DNA of 64,000 nt from Merdibacter sp965119685 (GCA_965119685.1 OZ221971.1:248001-312000); one strand, 5' to 3'; counted from the stretch's first letter, positions 50,182 through 59,322 are shown. Notes: generated from the letters alone by a model not told the origin. A program made the numbers and translations.

Positions 50182-52047
50182 ATGTCAAATTTCAAACAAA
50201 GAATATTGGTTTATTTTGCGGTGATTTCATCAGGAACACTGCTTCTATCAAATCTGACGGCAGCAATGCCTTGGAACCTGTTTGGACTTCGTGTAGATAA
50301 CGGCATCCTCTTGTTTCCGCTCCTGTATATGATCCTTGATTTGAGCGTGGAATATTATGGCAGGCGGATTGCCAAGCATGTCATTTGGGCGACTTTGTCG
50401 GTCAATGTACTTGTTGCCGCATGCATGCTTTTCCTCGCTTTGCCTTTGAAGCAGGGAGAGACATTAGCGGATGTCTTTTCAACAGCGCCGGGCTTCCCCC
50501 TGCGTATGTCATTCGCCGTATGGATTGCTTATCTAAGTGCCGGCTTTGCCAACAACACCCTGTTTGCCCGCATGCGCAGCGGACACGGATGTTTTCAGCG
50601 CAGTTTGTGTGCAAGAGCGATGGCTTCTTCCTGCATCGCCCATATCCTCGCCGTCCTCAGTTTTGAAGTGATCGCTTTTTTCGGCAGCTTCACTTTCGCA
50701 CAGTTCATCGCGCAGACAGCTTTCCTCTATCTGTTAGGGATAGCCTTGGCAGGGATGCTTTCCTTATTGCAGGGATGGATCGACAAGCGTTTCCATCAAC
50801 GGCTGTGTGAATATCAAAACAACAATCAATTCAGCTTTGAGGTCGTACAGCGCATCCCGGGCAAGCTTGGACGGGCGGGCATCATCCACACGCCGCATGG
50901 CGACATCCAGACGCCGGCGTTTATGACGGTGGGCACGCGCGGAGAGGTACGCTATCTGTCCATGGAGGATCTGCAATCCATCCATGCACAGGCAATGCTG
51001 AGCAACGGCTATCATCTGCGCAATATTTCCCGGGAAATCGCCGATCGGGGCGGTTTGGCAAAGTGGTCGGGATGGGAAGGCCCGACGCTGACAGATTCCG
51101 GCGGCTTTCAGGTGATGTCGCTGGGATCAGGCTGCGGCAAGGTCGTCAGCATGGAAAAGGAGCGCAATATCACAAATGCCGCACCAAAAGACCGTCTGGC
51201 GCATGTCAGTGAAAAGGGTGTGCATTTCCACGACCCTTTTACCGATCAGGATGACTTTATCGGACCGAAAGAGTCCATGGAGATTCAATGCCGCATCGGT
51301 GCGGACATCCACATGGCTTATGATGAGCTGACCTCACTGGCAGACAGCTATGAATACAATCAGGAAGCGCTGAAACGGACGGAACGCTGGGCAAAGCGCA
51401 GTCTGCGGGTACATAAAAAGCACTGTGACGACCTCGGTTATCATCAGGCGCTCTATGGTGTGCTGCAAGGCGGACGCTGGGAAGATCTGCGGCGATCCAC
51501 GGCGAAAAAACTCGCACGGATGGACTTCGACGGATATGGGTTAGGCGGCGCGTTTTTAAAGGAAAGCTTGGGCGAGATCCTGCGCTGGTGCTGTGAGGAG
51601 CTGCCGCAGGACAAACCGCGGCACTTGCTGGGGCTTTCGCATCCGGACGATATTTTGCTGGGGACGGAAATGGGAGCGGACACCTTCGATTGCGTCGCTC
51701 CGACAAGAGAAGCGCGGCATGGACGCATTTACACCCGTCACGGCAACATTGCGATTAAAAAGTTTGCGGACAGCGAGGCGCTCATCGAGGAAGACTGCGA
51801 TTGTCCGACCTGTCGCGGCGGTTGGACGCGCGGACAGCTGCGCGCATTGCTGAAATCGCCGGACCCGAAAAAACGCGAGCAGTATTTCAACCTTGCTTCG
51901 ATGCACAACTTGCGTTTTATCATCCGTCTGACCGAAGAGGCGCGTGCGGCGATCTTAGCGGGCACCTTTGAGGAATACAAGGAGAACTTCCTTAAGGATT
52001 ACTATCACAAAGAGGCGGGGGAAACATCAGATACACCGCAGAAATGA
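50182..52047 (+). CDS. Fusion of queuosine-precursor transporter (YhhQ/VUT) and tRNA-guanine transglycosylase
   Basis: 621 residues. Residues 1-~212 are a VUT/YhhQ-type transporter with about six membrane spans (LLLSNLTAAMPWNLFGLRVD; LLYMILDLSVEYYGRRIAKH). Residues ~217-610 are a full TGT: LTDSGGFQVMS with catalytic Asp305, nucleophile Asp503 in FDCVAPTREARHG, zinc ligands Cys539, Cys541, Cys544 and His575. TGT exchanges guanine 34 of GUN tRNAs for preQ1 or queuine. The base pocket is unusual: DEL at 381-383 instead of bacterial DEC, and GGAFLKE at 455-461 instead of GGLAVGE. Transport and insertion in one chain imply salvage of an external precursor; no que synthesis gene is nearby. Confidence 0.93.
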   Translation: MSNFKQRILVYFAVISSGTLLLSNLTAAMPWNLFGLRVDNGILLFPLLYMILDLSVEYYGRRIAKHVIWATLSVNVLVAACMLFLALPLKQGETLADVFSTAPGFPLRMSFAVWIAYLSAGFANNTLFARMRSGHGCFQRSLCARAMASSCIAHILAVLSFEVIAFFGSFTFAQFIAQTAFLYLLGIALAGMLSLLQGWIDKRFHQRLCEYQNNNQFSFEVVQRIPGKLGRAGIIHTPHGDIQTPAFMTVGTRGEVRYLSMEDLQSIHAQAMLSNGYHLRNISREIADRGGLAKWSGWEGPTLTDSGGFQVMSLGSGCGKVVSMEKERNITNAAPKDRLAHVSEKGVHFHDPFTDQDDFIGPKESMEIQCRIGADIHMAYDELTSLADSYEYNQEALKRTERWAKRSLRVHKKHCDDLGYHQALYGVLQGGRWEDLRRSTAKKLARMDFDGYGLGGAFLKESLGEILRWCCEELPQDKPRHLLGLSHPDDILLGTEMGADTFDCVAPTREARHGRIYTRHGNIAIKKFADSEALIEEDCDCPTCRGGWTRGQLRALLKSPDPKKREQYFNLASMHNLRFIIRLTEEARAAILAGTFEEYKENFLKDYYHKEAGETSDTPQK

Positions 52048-52429
52048 TAGATGCTTACACCTATGCGATGGACGTTGAACACAGGCAGCAAAGCGACAAA
52101 CACAGAGTGCTCTCGAAAACCACAGAGAGCACTCTTTTTGTATTTCGCCGTTTTTACATCTCAACCCGTAATATCCGCTTGAGAGAAGCTGTATGTAGCG
52201 GCGTTAATCGATAATACCGTCTTTGCAGACTGTCCATCTTTCCGCTCTTTTGTATGCTTATCAAAAGCAAGGAAATCAAACGGCGATCTAAAAAGCATTT
52301 GAAAGGACGGCGCATGCCGTCCTCCTGTATTTGATGGATAACTGCATTCTCAAGCAACGCTGACGATTTCCTCATCCTGCGCTTTCCCCATCTGTTGAAT
52401 GTGCTTGCAAGCTCGTTATCATTCAAAGA
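52048..52429. other. Intergenic region
   Basis: Contains the terminator of the fusion gene. A 90-codon open frame on the minus strand (52154-52426) has only a TTG start and no ribosome binding site and is not accepted. Confidence 0.5.
52104..52139 (+). terminator. Terminator of the queuosine fusion gene
   Basis: AGAGTGCTCTC and GAGAGCACTCT form a perfect 11-bp stem followed by TTTTG. Confidence 0.92.
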
Positions 52430-54349
52430 TTATAGCTTCATCCCCAGCTCATAGGCGGCGCGAACCGCTTCTAATGCCTGTGCCGGTGCGCTCGCATCGC
52501 CGATGCAATACAGCTCGGCAAGCCCCTTGAGCGAAGACATCAGCTCCGCCTGTGAATGAACGCCGGTTGCATAGATGATATGCGTAAAGCCGGACAGCTG
52601 CTGGGAAGCGCCATAGCGCTCCACCTCGATCGTATGCTCGCTGACATTCTTTACCAGCGTATTGGTGAGCAGCTTCACACCGCTTTGGGCTAAGCGTTTC
52701 ATCGTCGGCACCAGATTGTTCGGCACCATGCCCGCACCGATGCTTTCTCCCATCTCGATGATCGTCGCCATCAATGGACCGCGGGCATTCGCCATCAGAT
52801 ATTCCGCCGTCTCGACGCCGACCATACCACCGCCGATGATCGCGACATTTCCACCCGGAATCGACACCTTTTCAGCCAATACGTCATGCGCCGTGATGCT
52901 GCCCTCCTGTGCAAACGGCGGCAGCTGCGGCGACGCTCCGGTTGCGACGATCACGACGTCCGGTCGTTCCTTTTCCACCAATGCCGCATCCGCCTCACAC
53001 TGCATCCGCATGTCGATCGGATACTGTGCGCATTGATGCTGCAAATATACCATCCATTTGGACAGCTCCTGCTTAAACGGCGCACGGCATGCCAAACGCA
53101 TCTGTCCGCCAAGCTCTGCCTCTTTTTCCGCCAGCGTCACCTGATGCCCGCGCTTAGCGCATACGTAGGCAGCGGCTAAACCGCCGATACCGCCGCCGAT
53201 CACCAGTACCTTCTTTGGCTGCTGCGCCTTTGTCCATACCAGCTCGCGCTCTCGTCCTGCCCGCGGATTGATGACACAGGTTGCCGGGCGGCGCTTGGTC
53301 TGCTCGCCGACACAGCCGATGCCACAGCCCGTACACGGAGCGATCTCCTCATAGCATCCGTTCATCGCTTTATTGACAAACGCCTCATCCGCCAACAAAG
53401 CACGGCCGATGACCAGGCCGTCTGCTTCGCCGCGTTCCACGACCTCGCCCATCAGCTCGCCGTCCGCAATTTTGCCAACCGTAATCACCGGTACATGCGC
53501 CGCTTTCTTGATTTCCCGCGCTTCCGTAAGATTGGTAAACTCGCGTTCGCCATGACATGGAATGATTTTATTGCAGCGCTCATACTGAGTGCCGCCGCTG
53601 ACCTCAAAGCAGTCGATGCCATGCGCCTCTAAATGCGGAATGAGCCGTTTCATATCTTCCAGCGTATTGCCCTGCGGATCTCGTTCACTGCCTGACATGC
53701 GCAGGATGATCGGGAAATCTTTGCCACAGGCTTCCTTAATCGCGTCGATCACTTCAAAGAGCAGACGGGCGCGGTTCATCAAAGAGCCGCCGTATTCGTC
53801 TAAACGCTTGTTGCGCAGCGGAGACAGGAAAGAGCCTAACAGCATATACGCATGTGCGCAGTGAAGTTCGATTCCGTCAAATCCTGCCGCTTTTGCCTGC
53901 TTCGCCGCATTTGCATACTGAGCGACGATGCCCGGAAGCTCTTCCTTTTTCAGCGCTCTTGTCTTTTGCGCCATCGAATTCAGATAGACGCTTGGCGCCA
54001 TTGGCGCAACACCGAAAAAGGAGCTGATGCTTTCCGGACCCGGATGGGTGATCTGGGGAATGATGCGACAGCCTTCCGCGTGTATTTTATCGGTAAACGC
54101 CCGATAACGCGCAATGCTTTGTTCATCACGGAAACACAGCGTGTTGCCCAAATACGGCACATTGGGATCAACGCTGGTCGCATCCATGATGATGCAGCCG
54201 ACACCGCCCTTTGCCCGCGCTAACCAAAACGCCTCCATCGTATCGTTTACACAGCCGTCCTGACTTTCATACCCTAACGACATCGGAGCCATAAAGGTAC
54301 GGTTTTTTAGCTGCATACTGCCGATCTGCCACGGTTCGTACAATTTCAT
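52430..54349 (-). CDS. Enoate-reductase-type flavoprotein (BaiCD/FadH-like)
   Basis: 639 residues. Residues ~1-330 are an old-yellow-enzyme TIM barrel binding FMN (MQLKNRTFMAPMSLGYESQD; GFDGIELHCAHAYMLLGSFL). CTGCGIGC with a further Cys 12 residues on is the 4Fe-4S site. Residues ~378-639 hold the FAD/NAD domains (KKVLVIGGGIGGLAAAYVCA; VAIIGGGMVGVETAEYL). Such proteins pass electrons from NAD(P)H to reduce activated C=C bonds, e.g. in 2,4-dienoyl-CoA or bile-acid intermediates. The substrate is unknown here. Last gene of a two-gene operon. Confidence 0.93.
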   Translation of the reverse strand: MKLYEPWQIGSMQLKNRTFMAPMSLGYESQDGCVNDTMEAFWLARAKGGVGCIIMDATSVDPNVPYLGNTLCFRDEQSIARYRAFTDKIHAEGCRIIPQITHPGPESISSFFGVAPMAPSVYLNSMAQKTRALKKEELPGIVAQYANAAKQAKAAGFDGIELHCAHAYMLLGSFLSPLRNKRLDEYGGSLMNRARLLFEVIDAIKEACGKDFPIILRMSGSERDPQGNTLEDMKRLIPHLEAHGIDCFEVSGGTQYERCNKIIPCHGEREFTNLTEAREIKKAAHVPVITVGKIADGELMGEVVERGEADGLVIGRALLADEAFVNKAMNGCYEEIAPCTGCGIGCVGEQTKRRPATCVINPRAGRERELVWTKAQQPKKVLVIGGGIGGLAAAYVCAKRGHQVTLAEKEAELGGQMRLACRAPFKQELSKWMVYLQHQCAQYPIDMRMQCEADAALVEKERPDVVIVATGASPQLPPFAQEGSITAHDVLAEKVSIPGGNVAIIGGGMVGVETAEYLMANARGPLMATIIEMGESIGAGMVPNNLVPTMKRLAQSGVKLLTNTLVKNVSEHTIEVERYGASQQLSGFTHIIYATGVHSQAELMSSLKGLAELYCIGDASAPAQALEAVRAAYELGMKL

Positions 54350-54352
54350 ATC

Positions 54353-56272
54353 TTACACCTCCCTTGCGGCATAATAGCCTTCTTCAATCGCATTTAACGC
54401 TCTGCGCGCCGCTTTGGCATCGCCGATGATCTGATAAGGAATTGCCAGGCGATCACAGACAGCGCATAAATCGCTGCTGTCTAACGGCTTGGAGCCGACG
54501 GCATAGACGACATGATCACAGGCGATCACCTCGCCGTTTTCCAAGACGACGCCCTCTTCGCACAGGTCGGTAATCTTGCAGTTTTTCCTGAGCTCCACCT
54601 GAAGCTGCTGCATCTTCATCATGACCGCAATCTGACGCAGCGATCCTAAATCAGCGCCGATCTGATCCTTCATCTCTGCCACGCTCACCTGGCAGCCCTG
54701 TGTCGCAAGATAATCTGCCGCTTCCAAGCCAACCAAGCCGCCGCCGATCACCACGACCTTGCCCGTCAGCTTTTCCTGTCCCATCAGGACATCGTTTGCC
54801 AATACGTGATGCTTGTCATCCTCATGCGCAAACGACAGTACGATCGGCTTTGCGCCGATGGCAATGATCACCGCATCCGGCTTTTCTGCCGCGATCATCT
54901 CCGCGCTGACCTTTGTCTGTAAACGCACCTCACACATGCGCTGTATTTGCTCGCCCATCTCGATGGCGGCATCGCTCATCTCCTGCTTGCCCGGTGCTTT
55001 TCCGGCGATGATGAACTGACCACCCAGATGATCGGACGCTTCAAAGAGAATCGGCCGATGCCCGCGCTCACTCAGGATGCGCGCCGCTTCCATTCCTCCG
55101 ACACCGCCGCCGATGATCCATACCGTTTTCGGGGTTTCTGCCTTTTCGATGAAGTGCTCTCCCTCATGACCGACGCACGGATTGCGCATGCAGGTGATAA
55201 ACGGGCGGTTGACCACATCGGTAAAGCCGTCATAACAGCCTTGGTTGCAGCCGACACAATGGGTAATATCGCAGATGCGCCCTGCTTTTGCCTTATTGAC
55301 AAACTGCGGATCGGCCAGCTGTGCGCGTCCCATGACGACCATATCCACCTTGTCCTGCGCCAACAGCGATTCCGCAAAATCCGCATGGTTAATGCGTCCG
55401 ACGCCGATCGTCAGCATATTCGTCTCCTTGCGGATACGCGCCGCATTTTCAATATTGAAGCCATGCGGCAGATCGATCGGAGGAACCTCATAAATCGTCG
55501 CAGCCGTCAAAATATTGCCGCGGGAGACATCCAGCACGTCGACTCCGTGCGCTTTAGCCAGCTTGCAAAATTCGATGACCTCCTCGATGGTCAAACCGTT
55601 TTCCAAAAAGTCATCCTGTGCGTCAATGCGGATGAACAGCGGCATCTCCTGAGGCATATTCGCACGCAGCTCATCGATCACCGCCAACGGGAAACGACAG
55701 CGGTTTTCAAAGCTGCCGCCATACTCGTCCTGGCGATGATTCAAGCCTCCGCTCAAAAAGGAATGCGGCAGATAATTGTGCGCCAGATGAAATTCAATGC
55801 AGTCATAGCCGGCTGTAACCGCTCGTTTCGCAGCAGCGCCGTAGCATGCGATCACCTCGGCGATCTGTTCCTTGCTGATCTGAGGAATCGTATATTGTCC
55901 TAAATTCATCTCAGAAGCCAGCAAAATCTGCGCTTTCGGGTCCATGGAAACCGCCAAGCCGCCCTGCCATAGCTGAATACCGGCCTTGCCTCCGTTTTCA
56001 TGAATCGCATCCGTCAGGCGGCGATGACCTTCGATCAGCGAGTCCTCGCAAATCCATACGAAGTGCGCCGGTGAGCTGGGACGGTGGACGGCGGCAACCT
56101 CCACGATATTCAATGCACTGCCGCCTTTGGCACGTTGGGCATGATAAGCGATCAGACGATCTGTGACCTCTCCCTTTTCGCTTGCCATGCGCGTTCCCAT
56201 CGCAGGCATGATAATGCGGTTAGCCAGCTCCATGCCGCGAATTTTGATTGGTGTAAACAGATGATCAAACAT
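54353..56272 (-). CDS. Enoate-reductase-type flavoprotein (BaiH/BaiCD-like), paralogue
   Basis: 639 residues from ATG 56272 (AGGAGGG); the in-frame ATG at 56311 overlaps the -10 box and is not used. OYE barrel (MFDHLFTPIKIRGMELANRI; YDCIEFHLAHNYLPHSFLSG), Fe-S motif CVGCNQGC with a later Cys, and dinucleotide folds (WIIGGGVGGMEAARILSERG; VVVIGGGLVGLEAADYLATQ). Only 3 bases separate it from the downstream paralogue. The pairing of two diverged copies recalls BaiCD and BaiH of bile-acid 7-dehydroxylation, but no other bai gene is present, so that function is not claimed. Confidence 0.92.
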   Translation of the reverse strand: MFDHLFTPIKIRGMELANRIIMPAMGTRMASEKGEVTDRLIAYHAQRAKGGSALNIVEVAAVHRPSSPAHFVWICEDSLIEGHRRLTDAIHENGGKAGIQLWQGGLAVSMDPKAQILLASEMNLGQYTIPQISKEQIAEVIACYGAAAKRAVTAGYDCIEFHLAHNYLPHSFLSGGLNHRQDEYGGSFENRCRFPLAVIDELRANMPQEMPLFIRIDAQDDFLENGLTIEEVIEFCKLAKAHGVDVLDVSRGNILTAATIYEVPPIDLPHGFNIENAARIRKETNMLTIGVGRINHADFAESLLAQDKVDMVVMGRAQLADPQFVNKAKAGRICDITHCVGCNQGCYDGFTDVVNRPFITCMRNPCVGHEGEHFIEKAETPKTVWIIGGGVGGMEAARILSERGHRPILFEASDHLGGQFIIAGKAPGKQEMSDAAIEMGEQIQRMCEVRLQTKVSAEMIAAEKPDAVIIAIGAKPIVLSFAHEDDKHHVLANDVLMGQEKLTGKVVVIGGGLVGLEAADYLATQGCQVSVAEMKDQIGADLGSLRQIAVMMKMQQLQVELRKNCKITDLCEEGVVLENGEVIACDHVVYAVGSKPLDSSDLCAVCDRLAIPYQIIGDAKAARRALNAIEEGYYAAREV

Positions 56273-56309
56273 AGACAACAACCCTCCTGTTTCTGTTCTT
56301 CCTATCTCC

Positions 56310-56329
56310 ATTATACGAAAACGCTTACA
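56310..56329 (-). promoter_or_regulatory. Promoter -10 and cre box of the enoate reductase operon
   Basis: On the minus strand TATAAT at 56315-56310, with CGAAAACGCTTACA (plus strand, 56316-56329) directly upstream, matching 13 of 14 cre positions. A CcpA dimer there would block RNA polymerase, predicting catabolite repression. Confidence 0.65.
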
Positions 56330-56364
56330 TCAATCATATTCATATTTTTAATTTTTATTATCAA

Positions 56365-57552
56365 TTATGTATGGATCTGGTGTCGATACGCACTGGGCGT
56401 CATTCCCGTGATCTCTTTAAACTGCCGCTGCATGGTGACAAGTGATCCGTAGCCCAACGCATTGGCGATTTCTGTCACATCGCCATCCGTCGCCGCCAAC
56501 AGTGCGGCAACTGTCATGATGCGAAGCTGCACTAGCAAACGGCGGTAGGTGCATCCACAGCGCTCTTGAATCAGCTGCTGCAATGTATGCGCTCTTAGCT
56601 CCAGCGCATCAGCGGCGTCTGACAGGCTAGGCTGTTCCTGCATGTGCATATATAAGTATTGAAACAGCGCGATCAATTTTTCTCTGGCATAAAAATCTTT
56701 TTGATTAAAGATCTGGCGCTCCTGAAATTCCCGCGGCGTCTGGTGGGTGATGCGCGAAAAGACCCGATAAAAATCCTGCAAGCTGTTAAAACCGAGATAA
56801 TCGCTGATATAGCCGATGTTCAGATCAGGAAAATGCAGCAGCGAACAAGCGGTAGAGACTTTGCTGATCAGCTGCAGCTGATAAAAGGAATATCCGCACG
56901 CCGCTTTGATCTGCCGATCCAGGGTACGCGCATGTATCCCCATGGCTGCGCTGTAATCTGTCAAAGCAGAGCGTTTCGTCGTCTCCAGCATCACTTTCAC
57001 GATCACCTGCCAGACATCCGGCGTCTGTTTGAGCTTTTGCCGGCGTTCAAACGCATAGCGGCAATACAAAGAGTGTAGCTGCATCGTAAGGTAGAGAATG
57101 ATGTTGCCGCTGCAAAAGCGCTGCTCTTGTTCCTCATTGAGCAGCTGCTGCAAAATCCCTTCAATGAGCGTTTGTTCCCGCTCGTTCAGCCGCTGCATCG
57201 GCACGGTATCGTAGACGAGCTGCTCATTGACATCTCCCTCATGGCGTTCAAATCCCATGAACATAAACAACCCCAGATAAAAACGAACACGGATCATCAC
57301 TAACGGCTCTTCAATCGCCGAAAAACGATAAAAATGATGGATGTAAAAGCATAGGAAGCAGCCCTGTTCCACCTCGTAGCGCTTGCCGTTCACCTCTGCG
57401 ACACCCTTGCCCTTTTCCACATAATACAGTTCTACCCGTTCGTGCTTTTGCAGCTCGCATGCCTCTTTCATCGTGATGCGGCTGACCTCAACCTTTTGTT
57501 CGCTGCCGATATGATAATCCGCGCCGTTAAACCAGTCCTGATATTTTTCCAT
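56365..57552 (-). CDS. Regulator with cupin-like domain and two tandem AraC-type DNA-binding domains
   Basis: 395 residues from ATG 57552 (AAGGAG); upstream codons lack a start site. Residues ~30-95 are an AraC-type cupin sensor (VELYYVEKGKGVAEVNGKRY). Residues ~180-280 form one AraC HTH (LNIGYISDYLGFNSLQDFYR, RITHQTPREF) and ~290-393 a second (GDVTEIANALGYGSLVTMQR, ITGMTPSAYR). AraC proteins normally have one. It is transcribed toward the enoate reductase operon and ends 92 bases before it, so it is the likely regulator. Confidence 0.88.
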   Translation of the reverse strand: MEKYQDWFNGADYHIGSEQKVEVSRITMKEACELQKHERVELYYVEKGKGVAEVNGKRYEVEQGCFLCFYIHHFYRFSAIEEPLVMIRVRFYLGLFMFMGFERHEGDVNEQLVYDTVPMQRLNEREQTLIEGILQQLLNEEQEQRFCSGNIILYLTMQLHSLYCRYAFERRQKLKQTPDVWQVIVKVMLETTKRSALTDYSAAMGIHARTLDRQIKAACGYSFYQLQLISKVSTACSLLHFPDLNIGYISDYLGFNSLQDFYRVFSRITHQTPREFQERQIFNQKDFYAREKLIALFQYLYMHMQEQPSLSDAADALELRAHTLQQLIQERCGCTYRRLLVQLRIMTVAALLAATDGDVTEIANALGYGSLVTMQRQFKEITGMTPSAYRHQIHT

Positions 57553-57755
57553 CGTGCAAAGCTCCTTTATTTCATTGTACCATGAAGCGCGTCTTTTCCC
57601 ATCAGAATCCAAGAGAATCATCAAGGAACCCCCCTGAAGCCTGCTAAATCTTTTCAATGCCGCTTGAAAATAGGCCGTACATCTTCTCAGCAGCAAAGCG
57701 CATAAGGCGCCATCCCAAATCAAAACCATGTCATTTTGGCGTGGTTTTTACTTCG

Positions 57756-57819
57756 CATCTGCAATGCTCAACTGACTAAAGTCATCCGTTCCTATTTCTA
57801 TAAATCATACAAATCAAAA
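57756..57819 (-). repeat. 64-base repeat, copy B, behind a terminator
   Basis: Same length as, and about 47 of 64 bases identical to, 43282-43345, again starting in the T-run of an intrinsic terminator on the minus strand. Confidence 0.55.
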
Positions 57820-57839
57820 GGGAGGCTAAATTCCTCCCT
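57819..57839 (-). terminator. Terminator of the two-component operon
   Basis: On the minus strand AGGGAGG-AATTTAG-CCTCCCT then TTTGATTTG. Confidence 0.85.
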
Positions 57840-57864
57840 GAACAAAGCGCCGCCCTTTTCATCT

Positions 57865-59322
57865 TCATTCGATTCCCGCCGCATTCGCATCTTCCTGATG
57901 CACCTTTATCATGAACCAGAATGTGCTGCCCTCGCCTTCCTCGCTGTCTACACCATACTGTGCTCCATGCAGCTCCAAGATTCCCTTGACGATACTCAGG
58001 CCGATTCCCGATCCGAGCTTTGCCCGCACATGCGCTTTATTTCCTTTATAATAGCGATCCCACACATACGGCAGCATCTCTGCGCTGATCCCTGCGCCAT
58101 AGTCCTGCACCGCAAAGCGATAGAAGCCCTGCTTCACTTCCTGATGAATGACGATTTCCTTTCTCTCCAAGCTGTAATTCACCGCATTGGTAATCAGGTT
58201 GTAAATCACCTGTGTCAGCTTTATCTCATCTCCATCTACCAGCACAGTACCTACATTCTCCAACTGAATTTGAAACTCTCCCTTTAACAGCTTGCTGATG
58301 CGTTCGCTGATTTCCTTTACCTGTGCGGTGATGTCAAATGTCGTTATCGCTAACGACTGTACGCCCGCCTGTAACTTGCTGACGTCCAAAATCTCATTGA
58401 CAAGGCTTGTCAACCGATCCGCCTCGTCAATGATCACCTGTACATTTTCCGCATTGTTCTCTCCCGGAATATCCCGCATCATCTCTCCATAGCCGCTAAT
58501 CATCGTCAATGGCGTACGCAGATCATGGCTCATGTTCGCAATCAGCTCTTTGCGCAGATCCTCCACCTTTTTCAATTCTCTTGCCGCATAATTCAGTGTC
58601 TCATTCAATTCATGAATCTCCACATACTCGTGATTATCAAAATGAGTGTCATAGTTGCCCAAGGCCAGCTGCCGCGCCTGCTCGTTTGTCGTGCGGATCG
58701 GCAAAGCGATCTTTCTGGATACGTAATAGGCGAGCGCCACCGCCATCGCAATGATGATCAAGGCGATCACGAAGAACTGAAACTGCAAGGTGGAGATGGT
58801 CGACTGCACCGGTGAAAGCAATGTATTCACAAAGAAGATGTACTGGTTGCCATCGGCGGAGTTGACGATGGAGGCGCTGGTCATATTGCGAAGCACATCG
58901 CCGTCTTCCTCGCTTTTATCGTTCATGATGATGGTTGCCGTCCCGTTTTTCGACGCCCGCGCCCGCAGATACAGCTCCTCATAGCGATCTAACAGCAGCG
59001 GCTGGCTGGGACATGCGCGGAAGTTCCCCGCAATCGCGGCGATGTAATAAGGTTCATTGCCGGTGCCGATGCCATAAGCGTAGACACAAAAATCCTGCGA
59101 GCTGGCAATCTCCTGAATCTGATCGTAATCATACCCGCTCTGCAAGCTGACTTTGATTTGCTCCGTCGCTTTTTTTACACCCTGTTCCTTGATGAACATA
59201 TAGAAATCCTTGAGAAATACGACCTGTGCAAGATAGAAGATGCACAGGATCACAAGGATGAAACCCAATAGATAGGCTAATACTTTCTGCTGAATTTTAA
59301 GCTTGCTAATCCCTTTTTTCAA
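57865..59322 (-). CDS. Sensor histidine kinase
   Basis: 485 residues from TTG 59322, which overlaps the regulator gene by 17 bases; no better start precedes the first membrane segment. Two membrane segments (VLAYLLGFILVILCIFYLAQ; FFVIALIIIAMAVALAYYVS) flank a ~140-residue extracellular sensor. HAMP follows (RKIALPIRTTNEQARQL), then ELIANMSHDLRTPLTMISGY with the phospho-His, the N box (QVIYNLITNAVNYS), and the G boxes (DYGAGISAE; LGSGIGLSIVKGIL). Signal unknown. Confidence 0.95.
   Translation of the reverse strand: MKKGISKLKIQQKVLAYLLGFILVILCIFYLAQVVFLKDFYMFIKEQGVKKATEQIKVSLQSGYDYDQIQEIASSQDFCVYAYGIGTGNEPYYIAAIAGNFRACPSQPLLLDRYEELYLRARASKNGTATIIMNDKSEEDGDVLRNMTSASIVNSADGNQYIFFVNTLLSPVQSTISTLQFQFFVIALIIIAMAVALAYYVSRKIALPIRTTNEQARQLALGNYDTHFDNHEYVEIHELNETLNYAARELKKVEDLRKELIANMSHDLRTPLTMISGYGEMMRDIPGENNAENVQVIIDEADRLTSLVNEILDVSKLQAGVQSLAITTFDITAQVKEISERISKLLKGEFQIQLENVGTVLVDGDEIKLTQVIYNLITNAVNYSLERKEIVIHQEVKQGFYRFAVQDYGAGISAEMLPYVWDRYYKGNKAHVRAKLGSGIGLSIVKGILELHGAQYGVDSEEGEGSTFWFMIKVHQEDANAAGIE

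Larger units (their letters stand above)
57553..57864. other. Intergenic region with terminator and repeat copy B
   Basis: Contains the HK/RR terminator (57819-57839) and repeat copy B; no gene seen. Confidence 0.5.

Noticed and set aside
52154..52426. 90-codon minus-strand ORF after the enoate reductase operon
   Set aside because: Only a TTG start without ribosome binding site, no recognisable fold, and it runs through the region next to a plus-strand terminator.
54947..55903. 318-codon plus-strand ORF
   Set aside because: It lies wholly antisense to the OYE/FAD reductase gene, has no ribosome binding site and no family features; it is a by-product of that gene's codon use.
52430..56272. 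Bile-acid 7-dehydroxylation (bai) operon
   Set aside because: The two reductases look BaiCD/BaiH-like, but none of baiA, B, E, F, G or I is adjacent; the resemblance is at family level only.
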